Assembly: GCF_019059575.1 (NCBI RefSeq)
Contig: NW_024881974.1
Span: 62,001-126,000, forward strand
Direction: 5' to 3'
From: Amphibalanus amphitrite
Lineage: Eukaryota; Arthropoda; Thecostraca; Balanomorpha; Balanidae
DNA length: 64,000 nt
The first letter of the stretch is position 1, and each line of letters starts with the position of its first letter. Made by a program: the position numbers and the translations under genes. Shown here piece by piece: positions 1-11,124 of the stretch. Below the pieces are notes generated by a model that ran no database searches, was not told where the DNA came from, and saw only the letters and a list, made by a program, of their open reading frames with translations.

Positions 1-427
1 GCCCGGTTCACAGAAATGGCACCGCGCTCGGCGGTCGGGACGTTTTCACCGCATTGTGCGCAGCACCGTTCACGCGTAGTAGCGGCGGTGGAGTCAGTAG
101 ACGTGCATAGAGCAGTGAGCAGGACGTGTGCTTCCTATTGAACAAAGGTCGCATTGCCTATCAGCCGACTCGTATTGTTTTAGAGGAACACATCTCACGG
201 CTGAATGATTTTCAATCAATGGTGTCTGCTGAACGGCTGGCGATCTCTGATGGCTGCCACGGCTCACGTTCACATTTTCAAATTTTATTCCGAACCGAGA
301 TTGCATATCAGCCGAATTGCTGAGCTGAGAACATCAGCCTGGGCATCAGAACAGTGCTGGGCTTGGAACTGGGGAGTAGTTTGGTTAGCTGCTAGCAGCG
401 TGGTATGTTCGGTGCGCGATGAAAGGT
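1..427. other. No recognised gene
   Basis: Short open frames on both strands show no protein-like composition or family resemblance. No RNA gene or transposon end was seen. Confidence 0.5.
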
Positions 428-555
428 TGACCTGGAGTCGGGGCGAGGTAGGGACCAGCTGACCTGGAGTCGGGGCGAAGTAGGGACCAGCTGACCTGGA
501 GGTTGGGAGAAATAGGGACCAGCTGACCTGGAGCTGGGAAGAGACGGGGACAGAT
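428..555. repeat. Short tandem repeat, 32-bp unit, about 4 copies
   Basis: The string TGACCTGGAG recurs at 428, 460, 492 and 524, an exact 32-bp period. Each unit ends in a near-constant AGGGACCAGC. The third and fourth units are more diverged. It lies in non-coding sequence and has no visible role. Confidence 0.85.
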
Positions 556-1743
556 AGTGCTTTACCGATGCGTTATTGGCTGAGGGTCTTGAAAGGGCGA
601 ACATAGAACTATTTGGAACACAAAAAATGGATTTACGGATGACAAAGTCGGACCAATAGCTAACCGTGAGTCGGGTTAGGTGGGAACGTGACGAAGCGTT
701 TGATGTTTTATCCCTTCCGCTTTGCCGGCATACAGTGCCCAGTACTTTCACCTCGTTGTGACGCCGTATTGCAGGTCTCAGCGGCACCAGCCAAACGGGA
801 GTGGGCAAGAAATCCAAGAAAAACTACCAGCGCCTTCCGTAGTCTCCCGCGTCTCCGCCTGAGAAAGTGATTTTGTGCCTGGGGACCGGGACCTCGCCGG
901 GTCCCTAGGCGAGGCCCTTTGAATAGTCAATTGAGGTCCTTTGGTTTCGTTGAGCCTTGCCCATTTCTTAAGTCAGCGTCGCTATTTATATCGTATGACA
1001 TACATGGAGGATGTTTAAGGTCGTAGAACAAATAACTGCCTGTAGAATTGAACATGGCATATGATGCCACTTTTATCAATCATACACTGTTATGAGTTCC
1101 CATGCCCTACTTGTTCGTGCTTCGTTTTACATAACCATATGTTGTTTAGTCACATGACATATGTTACCTTGCAATAGCTTCGTTTACCTTGTCTGTCTCG
1201 CTCACTGTCAATACAATGTATTTAATCATATCGAGATGATTTTTTATCATCTTGGTGCTCCCGTCCCTTCCCTTATCGATGTCTCGTCCCGCCCTCCGGG
1301 TCAAACCGTCACCGTTGGTTGACTCCAGTCGAGTCAACTCCGGAAACCTGCTGTCAATTAGAGCGCGGCCTATCTCTGGGCACAGGACTGTGGTGCTGGC
1401 TCGCCAACTGGTGGCCGCCTCCGAGTTTTGACTTCAGCTCATTGTGTCCCTACCCCTGTCGTCATCTGGTCCTGCAATAGCAATAGGTCACACACAGCAA
1501 AATACTCGTACATGAGAATGGTTGGCTACTTTTGGCCAACCATTCTCATTCTCATTTTTGGTTTGGCTAAGAAATGTCTGCATTCATTTCAGTAGCGGCG
1601 GAACACCTTAAATTAAGGGGGGGGGGGGCACTGCCGACTTTTGGTCCCATTCTCGCTATGCAACGCCCATAGGGCTAATCAGAGGTCGATAAAATGCTTG
1701 GAGTTGCTCCAACGAACATCTTAGTCCCATCACTGTCTCCAAC
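556..1743. other. No recognised gene; one hairpin near 1530
   Basis: Mixed-composition sequence with no long open frame and no transposon ends except the hairpin listed separately. A G-run at 1617-1628 precedes the decayed TTAA element. Confidence 0.5.
1512..1549. repeat. Perfect hairpin, 15-bp stem, 8-nt loop
   Basis: ATGAGAATGGTTGGC (1512-1526) is exactly complementary to GCCAACCATTCTCAT (1535-1549), with loop TACTTTTG. No flanking gene explains it. It could be a small foldback relic or a transcribed stem-loop. Confidence 0.7.
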
Positions 1744-1935
1744 TTAGCCCTCGCCTGGCGGGAGGGGGGATGCAGCCTCCCTAAGTTTTTTTTTCGCGAA
1801 TAGCGTAAAAGGTGGTGTCGCGTAGCGCCGCAAAATTTGGCACAACGTCTGGGAATGAGCCTCTTGCGATATATCCTGAAAATTTCAGGTGCCAGTCATT
1901 TCAGGACCTGGACTATGACTATGAAAAGTACGACC
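1744..1935. mobile_element. Decayed end of a family 1 TTAA element
   Basis: TTAG followed by CCCTCGCC (1744-1755), a G-run/C-run pair, then TTTTTTTTTCGCGAATAGCG and a GCG-rich palindrome match the left ends of the complete copies, for example 4016-4100. No matching right end is visible, so this is a truncated, mutated copy whose TTAA has become TTAG. Confidence 0.6.
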
Positions 1936-3595
1936 AGTGTTGGTACTCACACCTTTCCTTTGAATTAGACGGATAAACAGGCGCCATGCCTATAAATTCG
2001 CCCAAGCAAATGATATGCTAGATGAACAATGCATGCACGCACAACTGTCTAATCACTGCCAATTGCCGCGTCGGCACACCGGCATCTCCTCACCTTCTCC
2101 CCACACGGCCTTGACTCCCCGTCCCCAACTCACACCATCACACTACTGCATACGGTGACCGGTCACACGGTGGATCTGAATGCCTACGTTTTCATGCCAA
2201 AGTCTGAAACAACTAACGATTATCATCAGCGTAGAAATGTTGAAATTTAGCATTTTAAAGCTTTTAACTTAAAACTTTATAAGTGTGTTTTAACGCACTT
2301 GTCCTTATTGATTGAGAAAAGAGCGCACTTTTGATCGTATTACCTTATACGAAGTAACGCAATCGAAGTGTGATTCCGGTCCACTGTGCGTTTTCAGGCG
2401 CGCTCGATAAAACACCCAGGCCTGGAGAAAGTTGGAAGGGCGATTTTCTGATCCTCCTTACCACAAAATGACCCTAAGCGAAAAAATGCCCGCGGGGCGC
2501 TGCCAACGCGTGCCAGCGGCCCTGCTAGTAAGGGCGAAAATCAATGCATGTATATGCGGAGCACACCCTTAGCGCTACGATGGCTCCTTGGAGACACCTG
2601 GAGAAACCTCTGCCGGCAGAAGGGTCAGGTCCCTCGCAGACGGCGCGGCACGGCGGGAGCTTAGCGGGTGGCCTAGCCGGAAAGAGGATAAAAATAGCCG
2701 ACTGGCCCGACCCAGCGAGGGGTAACCGAAGGGTGACCAGGAGTGAATGAGGGAACATACACGCGGTACCGAGCAGCCGATAACAGCACCGGACGATTAG
2801 AAAGTCATAAGTCAATGCTGTATTTTAGGCGTAAGGAAGCATCCATGTAGACGGGCGGACTGTCTCCAGCTCTTCCAAGTATTGCTAATATCTTGCTCCA
2901 ACGAGCGTTGGCACGTTGGAAGTTTTATCGACCACTGGGGCTAATGTTAAAATGCCAAAACCAAAGAGGGGCACGGTGCCCTCCCCGTTCCGCCGCCTAT
3001 GATTCATTTATCATATCTGCTTCCATTTCGCAAGCTGTTGATAGTCAGCCGCGACCTGAGCCGCGATGTGCGGACTACAGTCTCATTGGGCCTTGCTCGT
3101 GACCACTGGCCAGTCATATTTTGGGGTGATAAATGATAACCGATATGAATGAATGAACTTATTCATCTCCGATATGTTTCCGTGTTCATTCAAGTGACAT
3201 TGCAAATGATAATGTGAATTGTATGATAGGTTAAGTAACCTTTTGAGGTTGCTTTAGAAAAAGATCCGATCTTTTTCTTGCTTCGTCCTCGAGACAAAGG
3301 GCGCGAACGTGTTTCTGGCAATATCTGCAAGAAATTGCTTTTAAATTAGTAGCAGCGTTCGCCAAATCGATACGGAAGGAATGTGGCGCAGCTGCTTCGT
3401 TTCCAGCGCCCTCCGTGTTTTGGTGCTCGGGGACTGGGGTGTCCGTGTTTTGCGTTGCAAAGTTCAGTGAATTTTTGATATTTAAGAAAATAAAGTGCAT
3501 TTCAAGTGAGGATAGGTTCCGGCCTGAGTTAAATATTATCTTGTGGGAAACAAGTGGGATTTCGGATGCATTTGTGACTGAGTAACAAGATTGTC
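1936..3595. other. Upstream flank of the PIGZ-like gene; no other gene seen
   Basis: No long open frame or repeat family is recognised. The 3' part should contain the promoter and 5' UTR of the gene starting at 3596. No clear TATA box was found, and the transcription start cannot be placed. Confidence 0.4.
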
Positions 3596-6500
3596 ATGAA
3601 GGCTAAACAGCCAACATCAAAACCTCAAAATGAAAAAGCCAAACTAAATCATTATGGTGAGTAAAATATGAGTTATTTGTGTTTTGCTGTCAGTTTTAAT
3701 CATTCTTTATGAAGTACCATAGTGAAAAACTTGACTTCAACTCTGGGTATGATTGCCATCAGGAAAGTCTGTTTGGTGAGCTTTGGTTTTTTGGTTTTGG
3801 TTGTTACTGTTGGTGGACATAACACATAAACCTACATAATTTACATATAAATAGGACTTGCTACTTTTTAAAGTCATATTGATGCACGTCTATTAATTTC
3901 ATTTAGTTACATATCTTATTGTGCTTTGTGAAGATAAATTTGTTCTTGTGCAACTGCAAGGCATGTAACATTGCAGCTCATTGTCCACTTCAGGCAGAGT
4001 TCAAATTAATTACAGTTAACCCTCGCCGGCCGAGGGGGGGGGCGGGTGCCGCCCCCCCATAGGGTTTTTTCGCGATAGCTCCGAACACGCTGGCGATAGC
4101 GAGCTGAAACTTGGCATACCTGACCTTTGATCCAAGCCGCATCTTTTGACACCAACCGCATTTTTGGGTCAGGTCAGGTCACTGACCTATGACGTCATAA
4201 GTGAACCTCTGCACGGTCTTCAGATGTCGCAACTTCGCAACGCCCTCACTGCCAGAGGAGATGTCACAGGGAAATGAAACTTGCAAGATCTAGTATCCAT
4301 TATGAGTCCCACAACTTGTATATCTCGGATTTTTCCTAAAGGTCATATGAGGTCAGGTCATTTTCGTGACCTCACCATTATAAGTCAATGGGGAAAAATG
4401 AAAACTGCTATTCTGACGCCGGGAACGATCTCCAACTATCTCAAGCACACAGAATCGTGATTTTATGCACTCCTTGCAAGGTTAGATGCGTCACTTTTGC
4501 AATGTTGACCTTGCGTGACGTCATTTATGACGTCATCAAGGTCATATTAGTTTTTCGTCAATAACTCTTGATCAAATTGAGCTAGCGAGTCGGGAAAGCC
4601 ACCAATGGACTCAGGAAGACCTGCCGAATCGAATGATATGCGACATGACCTCTTTCGACCAACTTCGTGACCTGGGGGTGCTGACCTGACCTTGACCTGA
4701 GGTCAACACCCCAAGTTGACCTGACCCGGACAAAAAGTATATCATTCGACGCGCCTGAGCAAGACGAACACGATGCTGCCAAAATCGGCGCTCTGCGGCC
4801 GTTTTTTGCGAAGTTATTCACCAAAAACTGAACCGTACCTTGGGGCACTTGACCTGACCTCAGAGGTCACCGGTTGACCTAGGACCTTAAAATCGGGTAC
4901 CAATCTCTGCGTCTCGTAACGGCGCACACGCTCGTTTTTTCCGCGACGCGCTAGCTCCACCAGGGGCGAAACGGCGAGGGGGGGGTCGTACCCGCCCCCC
5001 CCCTCGGCCGGCGCGTATGTAGAAAACCAATAGGTCCGGCGAGGGTTAACCCTTTTTGCTAGATATTGATTAAGTGCTAAATATCATTTACTTTAATTGA
5101 ATTTGGACCTCAGTATTATCTGAATTCAGTCGGCTGGCTCATGGCTGGCCAGCTGGTGACATGTTATAGCTTCCGTAGGTACTTATAGATATAAGCATGG
5201 CAGTAGATGGACATAAACACAAAAAATGGCATTAGTGGAGAAATTGATAAATATTACAGTTATTTGGTCTTTTATATTTAGCATTGATATACAACAAGCT
5301 CTAGTGCCATCATATGGCAGAAGCTGGCAAATAATCCAGTTAGGTAATACTGTGGCCAGAATTTGTGGGGACTATGCCCCAATGGTGTGTTTCAAACTAA
5401 CTTTCCGGGCTCACCAACTGGCATAACTTTCCAACTATTTCTTCAGATTTTTAGGAATCCTCTTAGGTATTTTGTCTTCTTATACACTGCTGTGCGATTT
5501 CAAGCAGTTTTTTTTTCAATTTGTTTCATTTTCTCTGAGTGGTAAATGACAACATTCATATGTAGGTAATTGTTTCATGGTTGAATGTGTTTGATACTTT
5601 AGTTAGTAGGAACCTTGTGAATAACTGTATTTATTAATATCATTCCACCCATTTCAGGCTACAGCTCCAACTCTAAAAACATGCTGATGCTGGGTTTCGA
5701 TGAACTAAGCCCACTCTATGTTTGCTTGGTTCTTCTGAGGTTCCTGCTCTGCATTATCCAGACTGGCTACATTCACCCAGACGAGTTTTTCCAGTCCTTG
5801 GAGCCAGTGGCAGGTAAGCAGCTAGTATGTGCATTGTGCATTGCCTTTTGCTTAACAGGTATATTTAATGAGTCAAGCTAGAGTGCTTTCATTTTACCAT
5901 CATTTTCACACCCACAATGTATGTATATTTTCATATATTTTGACCATGCCTACCCTTTTTAGTTAGATGACTTATGAGTTATTGAATGCTTGTTCATCAA
6001 AATGATGTCTTCTTGCCACTTGGTTTTTAAGTGATCATTGGTGATCTGATGTGCTGCTATCCCAATTTAAGCTAGGTCATCAATGTATTTCACTAAAAGG
6101 CATCGGCAATGAATTTGCCCCATTATATTGTCCAATGCCTAAATTGTCCCTGTCCGACATGTAATGCCTGCGATCAGTGTGCAGTTCTGAGACCCCCCCC
6201 CCACGTTGCAGGCCAGTTTCTCGCTGTGAACGTGACGGTGCCGTGGGAGTTCTCCTCTCGGCTGCCGATCCGCAGCTGGAGCTCGCTGCTGCTCAGCTCT
6301 GGACTGCCAGTGCTGCTGCTGCGGCCCGCCAGCGCCGAACTGCTGCTGGCTGCGCCCCGGCTCTGGATGGCCCTGCTCTCGCTCTCCGTGGACGTGTGTG
6401 TGGCGGCCTGCGCGCGCCTGCTGGGCCGGCCGGCGCGCCGCTGTCTGGAGGCGCTGGCCGGCAGCCACGTGATGCTCGTGTTCGCCACGCGCACCTTCTC

Positions 6501-7935
6501 CAACGCGCTGGAGCTGGCGCTGCTGGCTGCCCTGATGCTGGTGACGATGCGCAGCCTGGCGGCGTCGGGCCGCGCGGCCGAGGCCGAGGCGCGCCTGGAG
6601 CGCCGGCTGGCCGGCTCCCAGTACACGGTGCACCGGCTGCAGCTGGGCGAGGCGCGCGCCGCCGTGCGCCGCGCCGCCACCGCACACTGCGCCGCCGTCA
6701 GCGCGCTCCTCTGCGTCGGCGTGTTCGTGCGGCCCACGTTCGTGCTGTTCGCCGCCGCGCCGCTCCTCTACTGGCTGTTCCGCGGCGCCGGCGACGAGAA
6801 GGACAACCTGGTGCAGATGCGGCTGGTGCGCGTCGTGCCGATCTCGCTGGCCCTCGTCACGGCCATTGTCATCATGGACTCGATGCTGTACGGCTGGATG
6901 TCGTTCGCCAACCTGATCGAGGGCACCGTCACCCTGGACCACGTGGTGCTGACGCCTTTCAACTTCATCGTCTACAACGTCAAGTCGGCCAACCTAGCCT
7001 CTCACGGCGACCACTGGTGTCTGACGCACACGCTGGTCAATGTGCCGCTGCTGTTCGGTAGCCTGGGCGTCATCGCGCTCGGCTCGTTCGTCCTGCACCT
7101 CAAGTCGTTCGCGCGCCACCTGCTCAACCTGGACCTGCACGTGACGACGTCGAGCGCGTTCCTGTCGGCCAGCTTCCTGTTGCCGCTGGTGCTGCTGTCG
7201 TGGTTCCCGCACCAGGAGCCGCGCTTCCTGCTGCCGCTGCTGGTGCCCGTGGTGCTGCTGTTCGCCGACCGGCTGGACGCCTCGCCGGGCCGCTGGCGCA
7301 ACACGCGCCGCTTCCTGGTGCTGGCCTACTACTGCTGGAACGCCGCCTGCGTGCTGCTCTTCGGGTTCGTGCACCAGGGCGGCGTGACGCCGGCGCTGGC
7401 GGCGCTGCAGCGCGCCCTGCCGGCCGCCGGCGGCGCCACCGTCGTCTTCAGCCACACCTACATGCCGCCGCAGTCGCTGCTGCTGCGCTCAGACGTGGAG
7501 CTGCACGACCTGGCCGGCCGGCCGCTGCCCGAGGTGGCGCGCCTGCTGACCGACGTGACCGGCGCCAGCCGCGGCCGGCCCGTGTACCTGGCGCTGCCGG
7601 CGCCGCTCGAGGACCGGCTGACGGCGCTCACCAGGAGCTCGCTGCGGCTGCGGTCGACCCGCCGCTTCTGGCCGCACCTCAGCGTGGAGGCGGCGCCGTC
7701 GTTGGGCCAGGTGGCGCACCAGTGCCGGCGCGACTCGGCGCCGCGCGCGCTGACCTGTCTGCTCGGCGGCGTCGGCCGGCAGCTGAACCTGGTGCTGTTC
7801 GAGGTCACTGCCGTGTCACCGGCACCCACCGCCGCGGCCCGGGACTCGACTCGCGCCGCGCGCACCAGGGCACCGGAGCTCCACGCGACGGAGGAGGACG
7901 AGGAGATCGGGACCGTCGGGATCGGCGCGGCCTAG
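3596..7935 (+). CDS. PIGZ: GPI mannosyltransferase 4 (PIG-Z-like, GT22 family), three exons
   Basis: The product should be an ER multipass enzyme adding the fourth, side-branch mannose to the GPI anchor from dolichol-phosphate mannose. I assemble exons 3596-3656, 5658-5813 and 6212-7935. Donors GTGAGT and GTAAGC and acceptors TTTCAG and TTGCAG agree in phase, both introns splitting Gly codons, giving 646 residues. Near the N-terminus, after one hydrophobic segment, is HPDEFFQ (about residues 60-66), the acidic loop motif of GT22 enzymes. RTFSNALE (about 166-173) and HQEPRFLLP (about 406-414) also fit the family, and multiple hydrophobic segments follow. PIG-Z is favoured over PIG-B, ALG9 and ALG12 by the HPDEFFQS and PWEF context. 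Exons 1-2 are AT-rich, while exon 3 uses G or C at nearly every third position. The start is the first in-frame ATG of exon 1. Intron 1 carries a transposon (4016-5049). The C-terminal 40 residues are low complexity. Confidence 0.85.
4016..5049. mobile_element. Family 1 TTAA (piggyBac-like, non-autonomous) element in PIGZ intron 1
   Basis: TTAA plus CCCTCGCCGG opens the element and CCGGCGAGGG plus TTAA closes it, both TTAA copies included in the span. Just inside each end is a G-run/C-run palindrome. The body has many AGGTCA/TGACCT hexamers and TGACGTCA at about 4190, 4516 and 4528. There is no transposase frame, so it is non-autonomous. TTAA duplication and CCCT-type ends are piggyBac hallmarks. 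Confidence 0.85.
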
Positions 7936-9099
7936 CTCAGCTCGGTGGGTCGCCGCGCGGCTGGGGCGACTCAGAGTGGCCGGGGGGCTGATCGGTCGCC
8001 TGAGGACAGGGCAGTGGCGCTGGAGCGACCTCAGTGCGGCTGGTGGTGTCTGCCGCCTGCTGCAGAGACCCCCAGCTGCAGCACGTCGGGCCGTCCGCTC
8101 GACGAGGGACGGGTGTGATCCAGGCCCGTTTACTCACAGTGTCTTATGCTGGGTGAGGCCGGCTAATTATTCACACATTCCACCAGCCATTCTTCTGAGC
8201 ACGTCGAGCTGTAAATGCTCTGCCGCTGTCCGGACCTGCGCCTGCTGAGCACTTCATCACCTTCACTTTGGTCAGGTGGCCACACACATCTGTCTACGGC
8301 CGTGTGGTCCCGGGTTGTGCTGGGGCCGCGGCGCTGCTCGCCTCGAACGGACCCTTCCCGCTGCTGCACAGTCAGCGCCTGTTTCGGAGTGCCGGGACCT
8401 CAGCGAACTGACGTTTACACCGGCTCTCGAAGGAGCCTTCACTCAAAATTATCAGTCGCCGCCGCTGCAGAAGCTAAATGATTTGCAGGTTCAGGTCATG
8501 GGTGGTTCGCGGGTGCTGTAAAATCATCGCTTGTGTTATTCTGTTAGTTTTTAGAAAAATGCTGTGAGGCATCGAGTTGCGTTGCTTTTGTGCATACCAG
8601 CCACGGCATAGCGCTTTGTCCAGATCTCAAAGATTACACATGTTTTGCTTTTGTATCGTGATAGCACATTCTAGTCAAGCTGTTTCCGTCTAATTGAGCT
8701 TTGTGCTTCACCGCACGACACAATAAGCCCTAGGCTATTACAATTATTTGTCGTCTTCAAGTCATTGGCTGAAGTGATTCAATGCATTTTACGATTAATA
8801 TATTTCGAGTGTTCTAATTGCTGTTCCCTGCTTTTTTCCATTTCTGCCAACAGGGCTGCGTTTGCCTCTCGTAGGATAGTTGACGCTTGCCTGAGAGGCT
8901 CTGCACAGGTGTCGTCCTTTTTCCGTAATAGCTCGTAGCTAGCTAGACGCATCGAAACCGCGCTTTCAGTGCATTTAGCTTCATTCGACACCTTGTGTCC
9001 GAAGGAAACTTTCGTAGCTTTCTTAGCTGTGATATCAGGCTAGCCGGAAATGACGGAACAGTGAATCGGTCAGTTTTAATTTAGAATGGTATACTGACG
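7936..9099. other. 3' flank of the PIGZ-like gene
   Basis: The GC-rich composition of exon 3 continues to about 8480 and then drops, suggesting a 3' UTR there. No canonical AATAAA is seen close to the stop codon. A weak protein-like frame at 8779-8991 is listed separately. Confidence 0.4.
8779..8991 (-). pseudogene. Possible remnant of a coiled-coil protein, 70 codons
   Basis: The frame has a charged, leucine-rich composition (for example EANAALLAEMEKSREQQLEH) that looks more like a real coiled-coil tail than random translation. Such tails occur at the C-terminus of Myb/SANT-type, transposon-associated proteins. There is no recognisable domain, promoter or upstream exon. It may be a fragment of a lost transposon or a chance frame. 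Confidence 0.2.
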
Positions 9100-9640
9100 G
9101 CATTCACTGTCACGAGCGCAGTTTTCAAGCCGTGTGAGGGTGGGGGAGGTGGCGTTTTCACACCTCTCGTTTTTTTCTCTGGCGAATTGACTGCCACCTG
9201 CTACCTAGCTGCTGTCATCTGAAAAAAACTGCTGTGTGTCTCGGATTTTGGATATCGATCCGGTCAATTTCGCGACCTCCATTATATCAATGTAAGTGTA
9301 ACTGCGCCATTTAAGAAGTCTTACTAAACAGTAAAAGCTCAAACATCGTGAAGCAGGTATTGGAATGTGTCACGCAACGCCCCATCCTGAGTTCATCTTA
9401 GGAGGAAGGTCATAAAAGGTCACCAGCAGTTTTTTTACGAAAACTTTTATTAGACCGATGAAACCTTTTGCATGCGTTCAGCTCGAAGATATGGATCGAC
9501 TGATATAAACATTGTCTTTTTCAGTCATGTTATGACCTTGACATTAGGTCAACTTTCCAAATTGATTTTTTAAGGTCAAAGTATATGTCGGTCGATGCGT
9601 CTCGACAAGATGCAATGTCGATAAAAATCAATGTCGCACA
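9100..9640. mobile_element. Decayed internal fragment of a family 1 TTAA element
   Basis: The stretch with a CGCGACCTCC run next to an imperfect CCATTATATCAATG, then AGGTCA-type hexamers and a TCGACAAGATGCA string, parallels the reverse complements of 4370-4700 and 27000-27300. The ends and G/C tracts are missing or badly eroded. Confidence 0.45.
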
Positions 9641-10101
9641 ATCTTTGTGTCTGAAATAGTCGCCCAAACAAACTTTTCCGACAAAACCGTCCATTTGGAT
9701 GGTTTTCGCCCTGATGCGATTAAATCGTTGCTGAGGAGTTGACACAGAAATACCAGTAAAAGAGCCATCAAATGTTTTTCAGCGATAGTGAGATGGCATT
9801 GTTTTCGAAAAAAATGTTAACTTTTTGTTTTAGTAAGGGAATAATCGACTAATTTCAATCCAAATTTCTTAGCAATCAATGAAATAACTCAACTCAGTCT
9901 CAAATCCTCACATCTCGTAACCTTCCGATGTCTGCAAACAAGATTGTCGATAGTGTTTGCGAGCTGGAGATGCGACTATCAGTTTGGTTTGAGAGAAGAT
10001 CCCTAGCATCTTCGTCGTGTTGCATTGCGCAGTGTCTCGATGAGCCCCTAGGAGGCGGACTGTGCCGCAATGGCACCGCCGATGGCTATTAACCCCCTCC
10101 A
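9641..10101. other. No recognised feature
   Basis: Non-coding sequence between the decayed TTAA fragment and the hAT-like element. Confidence 0.5.
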
Positions 10102-10370
10102 GCTCGGCACAGGGCCTATTTTAACATGTTAACTGGGGGGGGGGGCAAATGCCCCCGCACTCAACAGAATTGCCCCCCCCCAGTCGTCGAGATTTGCCCA
10201 CTATAAAAATGGGCATACAGGAATAGGGTGACAAACATACTACTGTGACTTGTTCTGCAATGGATGTCAAATGAGTCAATCTGCAAGTAATGACCAGTGG
10301 TGGATCCAAGGATGGGTCATATGGGTCATGACTCCCCGCCCCCTTGGGAACCGGGGACATCACAGGCCTG

Positions 10371-11100
10371 CCAGGGGCACCACCCGCCTGTCAGGGGCAC
10401 CACAGGCCTGTTGGGAGCACCATCGACCCAGCAAGAGCACCATAGGTCTGCCAGGGGCACCACAGACCTGCCAGGGGCCCCACCGACCTCGCAGGGGCAC
10501 CTTGGGCCTGTCAGGGGCACCACTGGCCTGTCGGGGGCACCACAGGCCTGTCAGGAGCACCATCGGCCTAGCAAGAGCACCGTAGGTCTGCCAGGGGCAC
10601 CACAGACCTGCTAGGGGCCCCACCGGCCTCGCAGGGGCACCACCTTGGGCTTGTCAGGGGTATTTACCACCACAGGCCCGCCAGGGGCACCACAGGCCTG
10701 CCAGAGGCACCACAGGCCTAGCAAGGGCACCACGGGCCTGTCGGGGGCACCTCAGGCTTGTCAGGGCAAAGGGACACCACAGGCCTGTCAGGGGCACCAC
10801 AGGCCTGTCAGGGGCACCAGAGGCCTAGCAGGGACACCACATGCCTGGCAGGGACACCACCGGCCTCGCAGGGGCACCTTGGGCATGTTAGTGGCACCAC
10901 GTGCCTGTCGGGGACACTCCAGGCTTGTTAGGAGCACCACAGTCCTGTCAGGGCCCAGGGGCACCAGCGGCCTAGCAGAGGCACCACCGGCCTAGCAGGG
11001 ACACCACCGGCCTCGCAAGGGCATCATGGGCCTGTCAGGGGCACCACGGGCCTGTCGTTGGAACTTCAGGCTTGTCAGGGGCACCACAGTTCTTTCAGAT
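10371..11100. repeat. 20-bp minisatellite with 140-bp higher-order period
   Basis: Units of the form CACAGGCCTGTCAGGGGCAC repeat at exactly 20 bp from 10421 onward. Distinctive variants recur after seven units: CATCG...AGCAAGAGCAC at 10421 and again at 10561. The later part is less regular. Several frames on both strands stay open only because the unit lacks stop codons. Confidence 0.9.
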
Positions 11101-11124
11101 GCACCGGCTGCTTAGCACCATGGC

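Noticed and set aside
6139-7865. Long minus-strand frames opposite PIGZ exon 3, and plus-strand frames offset from it
   Set aside because: Extreme GC at third positions removes stop codons from other frames. Their Arg/Ala/Gln-rich translations lack domains.
10371-11100. CRISPR array
   Set aside because: Units are contiguous 20-mers without unique spacers, in a eukaryotic transposon-rich context with no cas genes.
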